NCBI GenBank assembly: GCA_937958285.1
Contig: CALFXQ010000354.1
Coordinates: forward strand, 1 to 26,347
DNA length: 26,347 bases
Direction: 5' to 3'
Origin: an uncultured Fusibacter sp.
Lineage (GTDB): Bacteria; Bacillota; Clostridia; Peptostreptococcales; Acidaminobacteraceae
Below the pieces are notes generated by a model. It was not told where the DNA came from and did not search any database. It saw only the letters and a list, made by a program, of their open reading frames with translations. Below, one piece after another: positions 7,381-15,657 of the stretch; position 1 is the first letter of the stretch; every line of letters begins with the position of its first letter. The translations under genes were made by a program, and so were the position numbers.

Positions 7381-8202
7381 ATGACAAATACTAAACAGCT
7401 TATGGACATCGCTTTAAAACTAGCGGAATTAGATGAGATACCACAAGATTCAACGGTCTGCGTAGAAGGTGAAAACCTCGCGCGCATTTTAGTGGGCATA
7501 GATATGGATACACCAGAACTCTTGTTGGCCAAGCAAATGGGATTTGATGCCGTGGTGTCACATCATCCAAAAGCGGATTCCGCAAGTATGGATTTTCACA
7601 AAGTGATGCATGTTCAGATAGACAAAATGGTATCTTTTGGCGTGCCTATAAATAGAGCTCAGAAGGCTTTGAGAAAGAAAGTACAAGAGATTTCGATGGG
7701 CGATCATGTGTCTAATTTTGACAGAGCGAGCTCTGCGGCCAGATTGATGGGTATGCCCTATATGAATATTCATTTACCTGCAGACATTGTTGGCGAGAGG
7801 ATTGTTCAGGCGCATTTAGACACGCGCCTAGGGGGAAATCCTAAGGCGACACTTCAGGATGTGCTCGATGCATTGAATGAAATTGAGGAGTATCAAAAGT
7901 CTCTGGCAAAGCCAATTATTCGCGTTGGAGGACCTGCCGATTATGCGGGAAAAGTTGCCGTATTGATGGCGGGCGGCACTAACGGTGGAAAAGATGTCTA
8001 TCAGGCCTATTTTGATGCGGGGGTAGGCACCATTGTTTGTATGCACGTGCCTGGCGATGTAAAAAAAGCAGTGGAAGAACAAGGCATTGGCAATATTATT
8101 GTAGCGGGTCATATGTCTAGTGATTCGATTGGCCTCAATCGTTTGATTGCAGCTTGGGAGAGTCTTGGCATTGAAGTGGTTAAAATGTCGGGCATACTCT
8201 AG
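7381..8202 (+). CDS. NIF3-family dinuclear metal-centre protein
   Basis: This 273-residue protein belongs to the NIF3/YbgI/DUF34 family: widespread, hexameric, two-metal proteins of unsettled biochemical function. The metal-binding signatures are His61-His62-Pro in VVSHHP and AGHMSSD near the C-terminus (His244, Asp248). In YbgI the second motif ends in Glu, so Asp here is a conservative change. Residues around VSNFDRAS may supply a further ligand. The ATG at 7381 is chosen because GGGAGGA lies at 7368-7374; the in-frame TTG at 7366 would place this site inside the gene. The gene lies alone between two terminators, converging on yerC. Databases often label such proteins GTP cyclohydrolase I type 2, which the sequence does not support. 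Confidence 0.85.
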   Translation: MTNTKQLMDIALKLAELDEIPQDSTVCVEGENLARILVGIDMDTPELLLAKQMGFDAVVSHHPKADSASMDFHKVMHVQIDKMVSFGVPINRAQKALRKKVQEISMGDHVSNFDRASSAARLMGMPYMNIHLPADIVGERIVQAHLDTRLGGNPKATLQDVLDALNEIEEYQKSLAKPIIRVGGPADYAGKVAVLMAGGTNGGKDVYQAYFDAGVGTIVCMHVPGDVKKAVEEQGIGNIIVAGHMSSDSIGLNRLIAAWESLGIEVVKMSGIL

Positions 8203-8229
8203 AATCATTTGGGGTTCAAATTTGTAAAA

Positions 8230-8267
8230 AAAAGGCGATAGCGTGTAATAATACGCTATGGCCTTTT
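8230..8267. terminator. Bidirectional terminator between NIF3 and the YerC-like gene
   Basis: AAAAGGC and ATAGCGT (8230-8244) pair with ACGCTAT and GCCTTTT (8253-8267) around an 8-nt loop, with one G-G mismatch. A-runs on one side and T-runs on the other make it usable from both strands. The stop codon of the minus-strand gene (8256-8258) lies inside the hairpin. Confidence 0.88.
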
Positions 8268-8564
8268 ATTTATTGCTCTTAATTTATCTAAGACGAGTCG
8301 ATATCCACCGGCTTTGCCTTGGAGGCATTTGCTGATGCGACTGATAGTGGCTGTACTAGCGCCCGTTTGCTCTTCGATGGCCGCGTAGGTTTCTCGGCGG
8401 TCTAGCAATTGTGCGACTTTTAAGCGTTGGGATAGGGATTGAACTTCGCTGATGGTACACAAGTCCTCGAAGAAGCGGTAGCAAGCTTCTCGACTGTCTA
8501 ATGTAATAATGGCATCGAACAACTCGTCGATAAGCTGATCTTGATAATTGGGTTTAAAGCTCAC
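8256..8564 (-). CDS. yerC: YerC/YecD-type TrpR-related DNA-binding protein
   Basis: This 102-residue protein has the size and pattern of the YerC/YecD family, small helical relatives of the Trp repressor. The central segment resembles the TrpR helix-turn-helix: SLSQRLKVAQLLDRRETYAA, then EEQTGASTATISRISKCL (about residues 44-82). Family members are presumed DNA-binding regulators; no ligand or regulon is known. The start is GTG with AAGGAGG 6 nt upstream. It lies 48 nt downstream of the lysR gene on the same strand, so the two probably share a transcript. In Bacillus subtilis yerC also lies close to the purine operon; here the purine cluster begins just beyond lysR, which may be a conserved neighbourhood or a coincidence. 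Confidence 0.85.
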   Translation of the reverse strand: MSFKPNYQDQLIDELFDAIITLDSREACYRFFEDLCTISEVQSLSQRLKVAQLLDRRETYAAIEEQTGASTATISRISKCLQGKAGGYRLVLDKLRAINKRP

Positions 8565-8612
8565 TGAACACCTCCTTAGGCTTGGTTTTAGTATAGCGAA
8601 GCCCGCGCTGAA

Positions 8613-9503
8613 TTACAAGGCTTCAACAGGGTATCGCACCAATTCCCCAATAAATCTTTTTGTGGCGATGTTGAGAGGCATTTTTGATGCGGTCACAATG
8701 CCAATTTGACGCTTGGGCATGGGAATGGGAATCTTGATGGCCTTGACATTGTTGTGTCTTGGCAAAGCATATTCGGGGACGATGCCAACGCCAAAGCCTC
8801 CTTCTACAAAGTCGAAGATTAAGTCTAAGGAGCTCAGCTCGATGACGGGTTCAAAGTTGTAGCCGTTATCTCTAAAGACACCAGAGATAAAGTCCCGCGT
8901 TGTGGCTCCTTCTTCAAGACTTATAAAAGGTTGACTCAACCAGGACTCAAGGGGTGTTTGGTCATTAAGCGGACTGTCCATTCTCACGATAAAGACCTCT
9001 TCGAACTCGGCCAAGGGCACTATTTGGTGCTGTGGGGTGTGCATTTGAGGCAGGAGATTGACCACGCCCAAATCGAGCTCGCCTTGTGCTATTGCTTGGA
9101 CTGAAATGGCCGATGGCCGATTGGACAAGGTGAGGTGTATATGGGGATACCGTCGCTTAAAATCGCTTAAAAAGGGCATGAGTATATAGCGACAAATTGT
9201 GTCGGAGACGCCAATTTTTATTGAGCCTTCTTCCATGCGCACAAGGCGCCGAACCTTTTGTTGGGCAGTGGATAAGTTCTCCATAATTTGCGCCACATCC
9301 TCGAATAGAAGTGCGCCCGCGTCTGTGAGCTTCATGCGCTTTGTGGTGCGCTCAATCAATGTCATGCCAAGTGCTTCTTCTAATTTGGCCAATGATTGAC
9401 TGACGCTAGATTGAGAAACGTAAAGGGCTTTTGCCGCTTTCGAAAAGCTACCAGAATTGACGATTTCGTAAAAGGTGCGATAGTGATCGAGAGAGATATC
9501 CAT
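8613..9503 (-). CDS. LysR-family transcriptional regulator
   Basis: This 296-residue protein is a standard LysR-type regulator. An N-terminal winged helix-turn-helix (about residues 1-60, with SGSFSKAAKALYVSQSSVSQSLAKLEEALG) is followed by a periplasmic-binding-like effector domain (about 90-290, beginning GSIKIGVSDTICRYILMPFL). The effector cannot be predicted from the sequence. The start has an AGGAGG ribosome binding site. It is divergent from purL, and the 149-bp gap holds overlapping promoters plus a 17-bp LysR-type palindrome. It may therefore control purL, itself, or both. Position alone does not prove a purine role, since LysR genes are usually, but not always, divergent from a target. 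Confidence 0.92.
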   Translation of the reverse strand: MDISLDHYRTFYEIVNSGSFSKAAKALYVSQSSVSQSLAKLEEALGMTLIERTTKRMKLTDAGALLFEDVAQIMENLSTAQQKVRRLVRMEEGSIKIGVSDTICRYILMPFLSDFKRRYPHIHLTLSNRPSAISVQAIAQGELDLGVVNLLPQMHTPQHQIVPLAEFEEVFIVRMDSPLNDQTPLESWLSQPFISLEEGATTRDFISGVFRDNGYNFEPVIELSSLDLIFDFVEGGFGVGIVPEYALPRHNNVKAIKIPIPMPKRQIGIVTASKMPLNIATKRFIGELVRYPVEAL

Positions 9504-9547
9504 TTCGTGCCTCCTGGGTGTGTGGGATTTCTGATTTTTGCGCCTTA

Positions 9548-9564
9548 TATAAGCTTAGGTTATA
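9548..9564. promoter_or_regulatory. Candidate LysR-type binding palindrome
   Basis: TATAA (9548-9552), 7-nt spacer, TTATA (9560-9564). It contains the classic T-N11-A (T9550, A9562). Its centre lies about 59 bp upstream of the predicted purL start and just downstream of the predicted lysR start, the usual layout for a LysR regulator that activates a divergent gene and represses itself. Confidence 0.45.
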
Positions 9565-9579
9565 AAAACATGAGTAATA

Positions 9580-9608
9580 TTAATAATAATTATAGATGAT
9601 TCTATGAT
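9580..9608 (+). promoter_or_regulatory. Candidate promoter of purL
   Basis: TTAATA at 9580-9585 (4 of 6 to TTGACA), 17-nt spacing, TATGAT at 9603-9608 (5 of 6 to TATAAT). The weak -35 would fit a promoter that needs an activator. It overlaps the lysR promoter on the other strand. Confidence 0.4.
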
Positions 9609-9616
9609 AAAATCAA
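9589..9616 (-). promoter_or_regulatory. Candidate sigma-A promoter of the lysR-yerC transcript
   Basis: Read on the minus strand, TTGATT (9616-9611) and a perfect TATAAT (9594-9589) are 16 nt apart. Confidence 0.55.
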
Positions 9617-9652
9617 GGTGAAATTCAGCGCCCCAGTGGAAAGGTGGTTATT

Positions 9653-12600
9653 ATGGTCATTAGATATTATGTAGAAAAACGTGAAGGCTTTAATATAGAA
9701 GCAGAGCATTTGAAGCACGCGCTTATAGAAAATCTTGAGCTTAAGGGCTTGAAAGGTACACGCATTGTAAATGGCTACGACTTAGAGGGCATCGACCCAG
9801 CACTCCTGGATCAAGTGGCAGATAATATTTTATCTGAGCCTAATGTAGACAGGGTACATAGAGATGATTTTGATTTTTCTACATCGGATTTTTACTTTGC
9901 GGTGGCTTTTTTGCCCGGTCAATTCGATCAAAGGGCAGATTCTGCAGCGGAGTGTATCCAAATTCTCTCGGGTGCAGAGCGACCGGCGGTAAGGGCCTTT
10001 AAACTCTATCTCTTTGAGGGGACACTCTCGGCAGACGAGCGCCAGGGGATCAAGCGCTATATGATCAATCCTGTGGATTCAATGGAAATTGGCCTAACGG
10101 TTCCAAAGGCTGTTGCATTGGCATTTGATGTGCCGGCGCCTGTTGTTCAGATAGAGGGGTTTATTCAAAAGGATAGCCAAGCCCTTGAGGCGTTTGCGAC
10201 ATCATTTGGCTTTGCCATGAGTGTAGAAGATCTGGTGCACGTGCAACAGTACTTTGCCTCAGAAGGGCGCGATCCCTTCGAAACAGAATTAAAAGCCATC
10301 GATACCTATTGGTCAGATCACTGCCGTCACACCACCTTTATGACGGAAATCGATGGGGTGACCTTCGACGATGCTGGGGATACAGCTCCGGTGCGCGCCG
10401 CTTACGAGCGCTATTTAGAGGTGAGAAAAGCCGTTTATGGGGAGACCGATCGCCCTGTTACATTGATGGATTTGGCAGTTATCGCCATGAAGGATGCCAA
10501 GCGCACAGGAGATTTAGAAGACTTAGATGCTTCGGAAGAAATCAATGCATGTAGTATCGAGATACCCGTTAAGACTGAGTCAGGGGATGAGCCTTGGCTG
10601 TTGATGTTTAAGAACGAGACCCACAATCACCCCACTGAAATTGAGCCTTTTGGTGGCGCGGCAACGTGCTTGGGCGGTGCGATTCGCGACCCGCTCTCTG
10701 GTCGCGCTTACGTTTACCAAGCTATGCGCGTCACTGGCGCGGCCAATCCGCATACGCCGATTAAAGAGACGCTGCCAGGCAAGCTGCCTCAGCGCAAAAT
10801 CACGACAGAAGCAGCGCGTGGCTATGCCTCTTACGGCAATCAGATTGGACTCGCTACAGGTCAGGTTGCTGAAGTGTATCACCCGGGATTTGTCGCCAAG
10901 CGCATGGAAGTTGGCGCCGTGATTGCCGCTTGTCCAAAAGAAAACGTAGTGCGCGAGGTTCCCTCTACTGGCGATGTGGTGATTTTAGTGGGCGGCCGTA
11001 CCGGTAGAGATGGTTGCGGTGGTGCTACGGGTTCGTCGAAGGAACACACAGAGGACTCCATTCTCGCCTGTGGTGCAGAAGTGCAAAAGGGCAACGCGCC
11101 AACGGAGCGCAAAATCCAGCGCCTCTTTAGAAATCCTGAGCTCACGAGATTGATCAAGCGCTGCAACGACTTTGGTGCGGGTGGTGTTTCGGTGGCCATT
11201 GGCGAAATCGCGGACGCAATAGATATATATTTAGATAAGGTATCTAAGAAATACGAGGGTCTCGATGGCACAGAGCTTGCAATTTCTGAGTCTCAAGAGC
11301 GTATGGCGGTGGTGGTCACACCAGAAAACGTCGAGGCGTTCTTGGCCCATTCTGCCCTAGAGAACTTAGAGGCGACTCCGGTGGCTACCATTACTGACTC
11401 CGGTCGCTTGAGAATGCTGTGGAGAGATCAAACCGTTGTCGATATTTCGAGGGCGTTTTTAGACACCAATGGCGTGCGTCAACACGCATCGGTGCATGTT
11501 GCTGGTGTTCCAGCTGCGATACAGCTATTTAAATCGCAATTTTCCGATTCTGAGCACCTTGTTTCAGAACTGTCTCGTCAGTTAAGTCAGCTCAACATCA
11601 CCTCTCAAAAGGGGTTGCAAGAGATGTTTGACTCGACTATTGGAGGCAATACAGTGCTCATGCCGCTAGGTGGCAAGTATCAACTCACGCCGGTAGACGG
11701 CATGGTCGCCAAAATTCCCGTACTTGGAAAAGAGACGACCACTTGCTCGGGCATGACTTTTGGGTTTATGCCAGAACTCGCCTCTGCATCGCCCTTCCAC
11801 GGCGCTTACTACGCTGTTGTGGCATCGCTGGCAAAATTAGTTGCGCTGGGCTTTGACGTGGCTAAGACGCGACTTTCCCTTCAGGAGTATTTTGAAAAGC
11901 TCGGAAAATCGCCAGAGCGATGGGGCAAACCCTTTAGCGCACTGTTAGGTGCTTTTGCCGTACAAGATGCCATGCGCATTCCTGCAATTGGCGGCAAAGA
12001 CAGTATGTCGGGGACTTTTAAGGATCTCGATGTACCTCCAACGCTCATATCATTCGCGGTTAACCACGGTGAAGTGAGTGGCGTTGTTTCGCCGGAGCTC
12101 AAGGCAAACAACAGCATGCTCGTCGCCTATATGCCTCCATATAAGGCCGATGGCTTACTCGATCTCGATGCGCTCAAAGGGGATTATCAAACACTATACC
12201 GCCATATGCAAGATGGTGTGATTCTCTCGGCAAAAGCCATTGGCGAGGGCGGCATCTTGGTGGCGACAACGGTTATGGCCATGGGCAATGGCATAGGCTT
12301 CGACGTAGAAGCGGCCGCTCTCGAAACCCTAACAACACCTTGGTACGGCGGCATTGTACTAGAAATTGCAGTCAATACCGAACTCTCAGTGCCCCATCTT
12401 CCCTTTGCATTGACGCGATCAGATGATCAGGTGATTCTGGGCGAAGAAAGAACCACCCTTGCACTTTTAAAGAATAGCTATACAAGTGGCCTTGAAACCA
12501 TCTTTCCAAGCTTTGAACAAAATAGTGGCGCCGTTAAAACCATTCACCATATCACCGAGAAGCAATTCGGCGCAGCGGTGAAAATTGTCAAACCCAAGGT

Positions 12601-13387
12601 CTACATCCCGGTGTTCCCAGGGTCAAACTGCGAATACGATGTGGCGCGGGCCTTCGAATTAGCAGGCGCAGAGGCTAAAGTTCAAGTCTTTAGAAACTTG
12701 ACACCTCAAGCCCTCGAAGAAAGTCTGCTAGAAATTGTCAAGCACATCGATCAGTCTCAAATGATTGCACTACCTGGCGGTTTTAGCGCTGGAGATGAAC
12801 CCGATGGCAGCGCAAAGTTTATTGCAACGGTCTTTAGGAATCCGCGAATAACGGAGGCGGTTCGACGCTTGCTTTCGCAGCGCGATGGTCTAATGCTCGG
12901 CATTTGCAACGGGTTCCAAGCGCTAGTAAAACTTGGTCTCATCGCTCATGGCGACATTCAGCCCCTTAAAGTGGGCGATCCTACACTGACTTACAACCAT
13001 ATTGGCCGACATGTTTCAACAATGGCTACTGTGCGCGTAGCATCGAATGCATCTCCTTGGATGTCGAAGGCCAAGGTAGGCGATATTTACCAGGTGGCAA
13101 TCTCTCACGGCGAAGGTCGTTTTCATGCAGAGGGAGATGCGCTGGAGCGCCTAATCGCAAATGGTCAGATCGGCACCCAGTACGTGGATCACAGTGGTGC
13201 GGCCACGATGGATGGTCGATACAATATCAATGGGTCCACATATGCCATTGAAGGCGCGTTTAGTCCAGATGGTCGGGTGTTTGGAAAAATGGGTCATACC
13301 GAGCGCCTCAGCAATGGGATTTACCGCAATATACCAGGACGCTTCGACATGCCTGTATTTACTTCTGGGGTGGCGTACTTTAAATAA
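9653..13387 (+). CDS. purL: Phosphoribosylformylglycinamidine synthase, single-chain form
   Basis: This enzyme makes formylglycinamidine ribonucleotide (FGAM) from FGAR, glutamine and ATP, the fourth step of purine synthesis. At 1244 residues it is the large single-chain form, uniting a PurS-like N-terminus, the two AIRS-like halves of the synthetase and a PurQ-like glutaminase. THNHPTEIEPFGGAATCLGG marks the synthetase nucleotide site. The C-terminal glutaminase starts near FPGSNCEYDVARAF, with nucleophile Cys1085 in GICNGFQ and His1152-x-Glu1154 in SHGEGRF. ATG 9653 is preferred over the in-frame GTG at 9644 because the ribosome binding site GGAAAGGTGG overlaps the GTG. The Bacillus enzyme is split into PurS, PurQ and PurL; the fused form is usual in many Clostridia and Proteobacteria. 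The next gene, purC, is 117 nt away with its own promoter. Confidence 0.97.
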   Translation: MVIRYYVEKREGFNIEAEHLKHALIENLELKGLKGTRIVNGYDLEGIDPALLDQVADNILSEPNVDRVHRDDFDFSTSDFYFAVAFLPGQFDQRADSAAECIQILSGAERPAVRAFKLYLFEGTLSADERQGIKRYMINPVDSMEIGLTVPKAVALAFDVPAPVVQIEGFIQKDSQALEAFATSFGFAMSVEDLVHVQQYFASEGRDPFETELKAIDTYWSDHCRHTTFMTEIDGVTFDDAGDTAPVRAAYERYLEVRKAVYGETDRPVTLMDLAVIAMKDAKRTGDLEDLDASEEINACSIEIPVKTESGDEPWLLMFKNETHNHPTEIEPFGGAATCLGGAIRDPLSGRAYVYQAMRVTGAANPHTPIKETLPGKLPQRKITTEAARGYASYGNQIGLATGQVAEVYHPGFVAKRMEVGAVIAACPKENVVREVPSTGDVVILVGGRTGRDGCGGATGSSKEHTEDSILACGAEVQKGNAPTERKIQRLFRNPELTRLIKRCNDFGAGGVSVAIGEIADAIDIYLDKVSKKYEGLDGTELAISESQERMAVVVTPENVEAFLAHSALENLEATPVATITDSGRLRMLWRDQTVVDISRAFLDTNGVRQHASVHVAGVPAAIQLFKSQFSDSEHLVSELSRQLSQLNITSQKGLQEMFDSTIGGNTVLMPLGGKYQLTPVDGMVAKIPVLGKETTTCSGMTFGFMPELASASPFHGAYYAVVASLAKLVALGFDVAKTRLSLQEYFEKLGKSPERWGKPFSALLGAFAVQDAMRIPAIGGKDSMSGTFKDLDVPPTLISFAVNHGEVSGVVSPELKANNSMLVAYMPPYKADGLLDLDALKGDYQTLYRHMQDGVILSAKAIGEGGILVATTVMAMGNGIGFDVEAAALETLTTPWYGGIVLEIAVNTELSVPHLPFALTRSDDQVILGEERTTLALLKNSYTSGLETIFPSFEQNSGAVKTIHHITEKQFGAAVKIVKPKVYIPVFPGSNCEYDVARAFELAGAEAKVQVFRNLTPQALEESLLEIVKHIDQSQMIALPGGFSAGDEPDGSAKFIATVFRNPRITEAVRRLLSQRDGLMLGICNGFQALVKLGLIAHGDIQPLKVGDPTLTYNHIGRHVSTMATVRVASNASPWMSKAKVGDIYQVAISHGEGRFHAEGDALERLIANGQIGTQYVDHSGAATMDGRYNINGSTYAIEGAFSPDGRVFGKMGHTERLSNGIYRNIPGRFDMPVFTSGVAYFK

Positions 13388-13407
13388 TGTTCGTATAATG
13401 ACGAACA
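13388..13407. promoter_or_regulatory. Operator-like palindrome, possible inverted PurBoxes
   Basis: TGTTCGT (13388-13394), 6-nt spacer, ACGAACA (13401-13407), starting directly after the purL stop. Each half embeds a CGAAC core. By hand, each 13-mer matches the B. subtilis PurR box (AWWWCCGAACWWT) at 11 of 13 positions, but the spacing is much shorter than in B. subtilis. The centre contains TATAAT (13394-13399) without a good -35. No T-run follows, so it is not a terminator. Confidence 0.4.
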
Positions 13408-13445
13408 ATAGACTGTTAATATTGATTAATAATTCGCTTATGGGA

Positions 13446-13474
13446 TTGATTAGTGTGCGTTGATTTGATAGAAT
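13446..13474 (+). promoter_or_regulatory. Sigma-A promoter for the purCFMNHD genes
   Basis: TTGATT at 13446-13451 and TAGAAT at 13469-13474 are separated by exactly 17 nt. The start point would be near 13481, leaving a short leader to the GAGGAGG site of purC. Confidence 0.6.
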
Positions 13475-13504
13475 ATCGCTAGAGTCGACTTGAGGAGGTT
13501 TGAG

Positions 13505-14203
13505 ATGGAAAAGGGTACAATGCTTTATGAAGGCAAGGCAAAGCGCGTCTATGCCACTGCAGATGCAGACTTATATCACATCGCATACAAAGACGATGCC
13601 ACAGCTTTTAACGGCGAGAAAAAGGGCACGATTTCTGGCAAGGGTGTAGTCAACAACAAGATGACGGCCATTGTGTTTAAAATGTTGGAAGAAAAGGGCA
13701 TACCCACGCATTTCGTAGAACTTCTCAGCGACAACGAGCAATTGGTAAAAGCGGTTAAAATATTGCCCCTTGAAGTGATTGTGCGCAACGTGATTGCCGG
13801 TTCAATGGCCAAGCGATTGGGTATTGAAGAAGGCACAGAGACGCAGCACACCATCTTTGAACTCTGCTATAAAAATGATGCTTGTGGCGATCCACTCATC
13901 AACGACGATCACGCCATTGCCATAGGATTGGCAACTAGGGAACAAATCGATACAATACGCACATACACCCTTCAAATCAACGAGATACTTAAAGCGTATT
14001 TCTTAGAGCGTGGCATAAAATTAGTCGATTTTAAAATTGAGTTCGGCGTCTACAAAGGCCAAGTGATTTTGGCAGACGAGATTTCACCAGATACATGCAG
14101 ATTATGGGACTTGGCAACAAACAAAAAATTAGATAAAGACAGATTCCGCCGAGATATGGGCGATGTTGAAGCTGTTTACCAAGAAGTCCTAAACCGACTC
14201 TAA
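13505..14203 (+). CDS. purC: Phosphoribosylaminoimidazole-succinocarboxamide synthase (SAICAR synthetase)
   Basis: It joins CAIR and aspartate with ATP to give SAICAR. The 232-residue protein has the family's opening YEGKAKRVY, the central PLEVIVRNVIAGSMAKR, the DFKIEFG strand and ADEISPDTCRLWD, which holds catalytic acidic residues. Length is typical (about 235). ATG 13505 is chosen because GAGGAGG sits at 13492-13498; the in-frame TTG at 13490 would begin within 2 nt of that site. The CAIR made by PurE, and the lyase step of PurB that follows, must be encoded elsewhere. purF starts 26 nt downstream. Confidence 0.96.
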   Translation: MEKGTMLYEGKAKRVYATADADLYHIAYKDDATAFNGEKKGTISGKGVVNNKMTAIVFKMLEEKGIPTHFVELLSDNEQLVKAVKILPLEVIVRNVIAGSMAKRLGIEEGTETQHTIFELCYKNDACGDPLINDDHAIAIGLATREQIDTIRTYTLQINEILKAYFLERGIKLVDFKIEFGVYKGQVILADEISPDTCRLWDLATNKKLDKDRFRRDMGDVEAVYQEVLNRL

Positions 14204-14229
14204 GTCAAGTCGATACAATGGAGGAAAAC

Positions 14230-15645
14230 ATGGGCATTTTTTCGGATAAGCTGAAGGAAGAGTGCGGTGTTATTGGGATATACAAAGAAGGAGCAGAGCA
14301 TTTGTCACAAATGCTCTGCTTTGGCCTTGTCTCCCTACAGCATCGTGGACAAGAGAGCGCTGGTATTGCAATCAATCGCCAAGGTAAGGCGACTTATTAT
14401 AAAGAAATGGGCTTAGTACAAGAGGTTTTTTCGGATGCGGTGTTAGAGCGTCTCGGCACTGGCGACATCGGCATAGGCCACGTGCGCTATTCCACAACGG
14501 GCGAAAGCTATGTGGCCAACGCCCAACCCTTGGTAGTGCAATATAAGCGCGGCTCCATTGCCCTTGCCCACAACGGCAATTTGGTAAATGCGGGGAAACT
14601 GCGCGAAGATCTAGAAGAGCAGGGTTCTATCTTCACCACATCCATCGATTCAGAAGTCATCGCCAATTTATTCGCCCGCCACTATCAGTTGGGCTATTTA
14701 GATAGTTTGAAAAAGACATTAGAGAAGATCAAAGGGGCATTTGCCCTCGTCATCACCTGTGAAGACAAGTTGATTGGCGTGCGCGACCCTTATGGCTTAA
14801 GACCACTTTGCCTAGGCAGATTTCCAGATGGCGGCTATGTTCTCGCCTCTGAAAGTGTAGCTCTCGACGTAGTGGGTGCGGATTTCGTTCGCGATATTGA
14901 AAAGGGCGAGATTATCGTCATCGATCAAGAGGGCGTTACGAGCCACACCTATGATTTAGGCAGTAGAAAAGCGGTTTGCGCATTCGAGTTTGTATACTTT
15001 GCTAGACCGGACTCCGTGATGGATGGACAAAGTGTCTATATTGCAAGGGTAAATGCGGGGCGCATTTTGGCAAAAGAACACCCCGTCGAAGCAGATCTGG
15101 TAATCGCGGTACCAGACTCGGGCATCGCAGCGGCCATTGGCTTCTCGGAGGCCTCGGGCATTCCCTACGGCGTGGGCCTAATTAAGAACAAATACATGGG
15201 CAGAACCTTTATTCAACCAGATCAGAAGTCTCGAGAGCTGGCTGTGCGCCTCAAGCTCAACGTGTTAAAAGACGATGTAAGGGGCAAGCGGCTCGTGTTA
15301 ATCGACGACTCCATCGTGCGTGGCACCACCTCGAGACGCATCGTCGATATGCTTAAAGCTGCAGGGGCTACAGAGGTACACGTGCGCGTGAGCTCGCCTC
15401 CAGTAACCCACAGCTGCTACTTTGGTATCGATACGCCAAGTAAAAAGCAACTGGTGGGCGCTGTGCATACCATTGAAGAAATAAGAGACATGATTCACGC
15501 AGATTCTCTGGGTTATATCAGCATTAAAGGGTTGGTGGAGTCTATTGGCGCTCCCTACGAAAAGCTTTGCACTGCTTGTTTCAACGGCGATTATCCAATG
15601 GCCGTTCCAAATTCGGCCAATAAATTTGTATTCGAGAAAAACTAG
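14230..15645 (+). CDS. purF: Amidophosphoribosyltransferase (PRPP amidotransferase)
   Basis: It catalyses the committed first step, PRPP plus glutamine to phosphoribosylamine. Read from ATG 14230 the protein has 471 residues, and Cys12 follows the 11-residue propeptide MGIFSDKLKEE. This matches B. subtilis PurF, where 11 residues are removed to expose the catalytic N-terminal Cys. GHVRYSTTG and LAHNGNL belong to the Ntn glutaminase domain. VLIDDSIVRGTTSRRIV is the PRPP-binding loop. Cysteines in AVCAFE, SCYFG and KLCTAC match the four ligands of the [4Fe-4S] cluster of the Gram-positive enzyme, so the protein is probably oxygen-sensitive. The upstream in-frame ATG at 14218 is rejected because GGAGG (14220-14224) lies inside it. 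Confidence 0.97.
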   Translation: MGIFSDKLKEECGVIGIYKEGAEHLSQMLCFGLVSLQHRGQESAGIAINRQGKATYYKEMGLVQEVFSDAVLERLGTGDIGIGHVRYSTTGESYVANAQPLVVQYKRGSIALAHNGNLVNAGKLREDLEEQGSIFTTSIDSEVIANLFARHYQLGYLDSLKKTLEKIKGAFALVITCEDKLIGVRDPYGLRPLCLGRFPDGGYVLASESVALDVVGADFVRDIEKGEIIVIDQEGVTSHTYDLGSRKAVCAFEFVYFARPDSVMDGQSVYIARVNAGRILAKEHPVEADLVIAVPDSGIAAAIGFSEASGIPYGVGLIKNKYMGRTFIQPDQKSRELAVRLKLNVLKDDVRGKRLVLIDDSIVRGTTSRRIVDMLKAAGATEVHVRVSSPPVTHSCYFGIDTPSKKQLVGAVHTIEEIRDMIHADSLGYISIKGLVESIGAPYEKLCTACFNGDYPMAVPNSANKFVFEKN

Positions 15646-15657
15646 GAGCGTGTGGAC

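Noticed and set aside
13388..13490. A purine riboswitch or a terminator between purL and purC
   Set aside because: The purine aptamer core is not visible. The palindrome has a short 7-bp stem and no T-run, so operator is the better reading.
13490..13507. TTG at 13490 as the purC start, and similar upstream starts at 7366, 14218 and 15652
   Set aside because: In each case the Shine-Dalgarno sequence lies within or too close to the upstream codon, and the downstream ATG has proper spacing and matches family N-termini.
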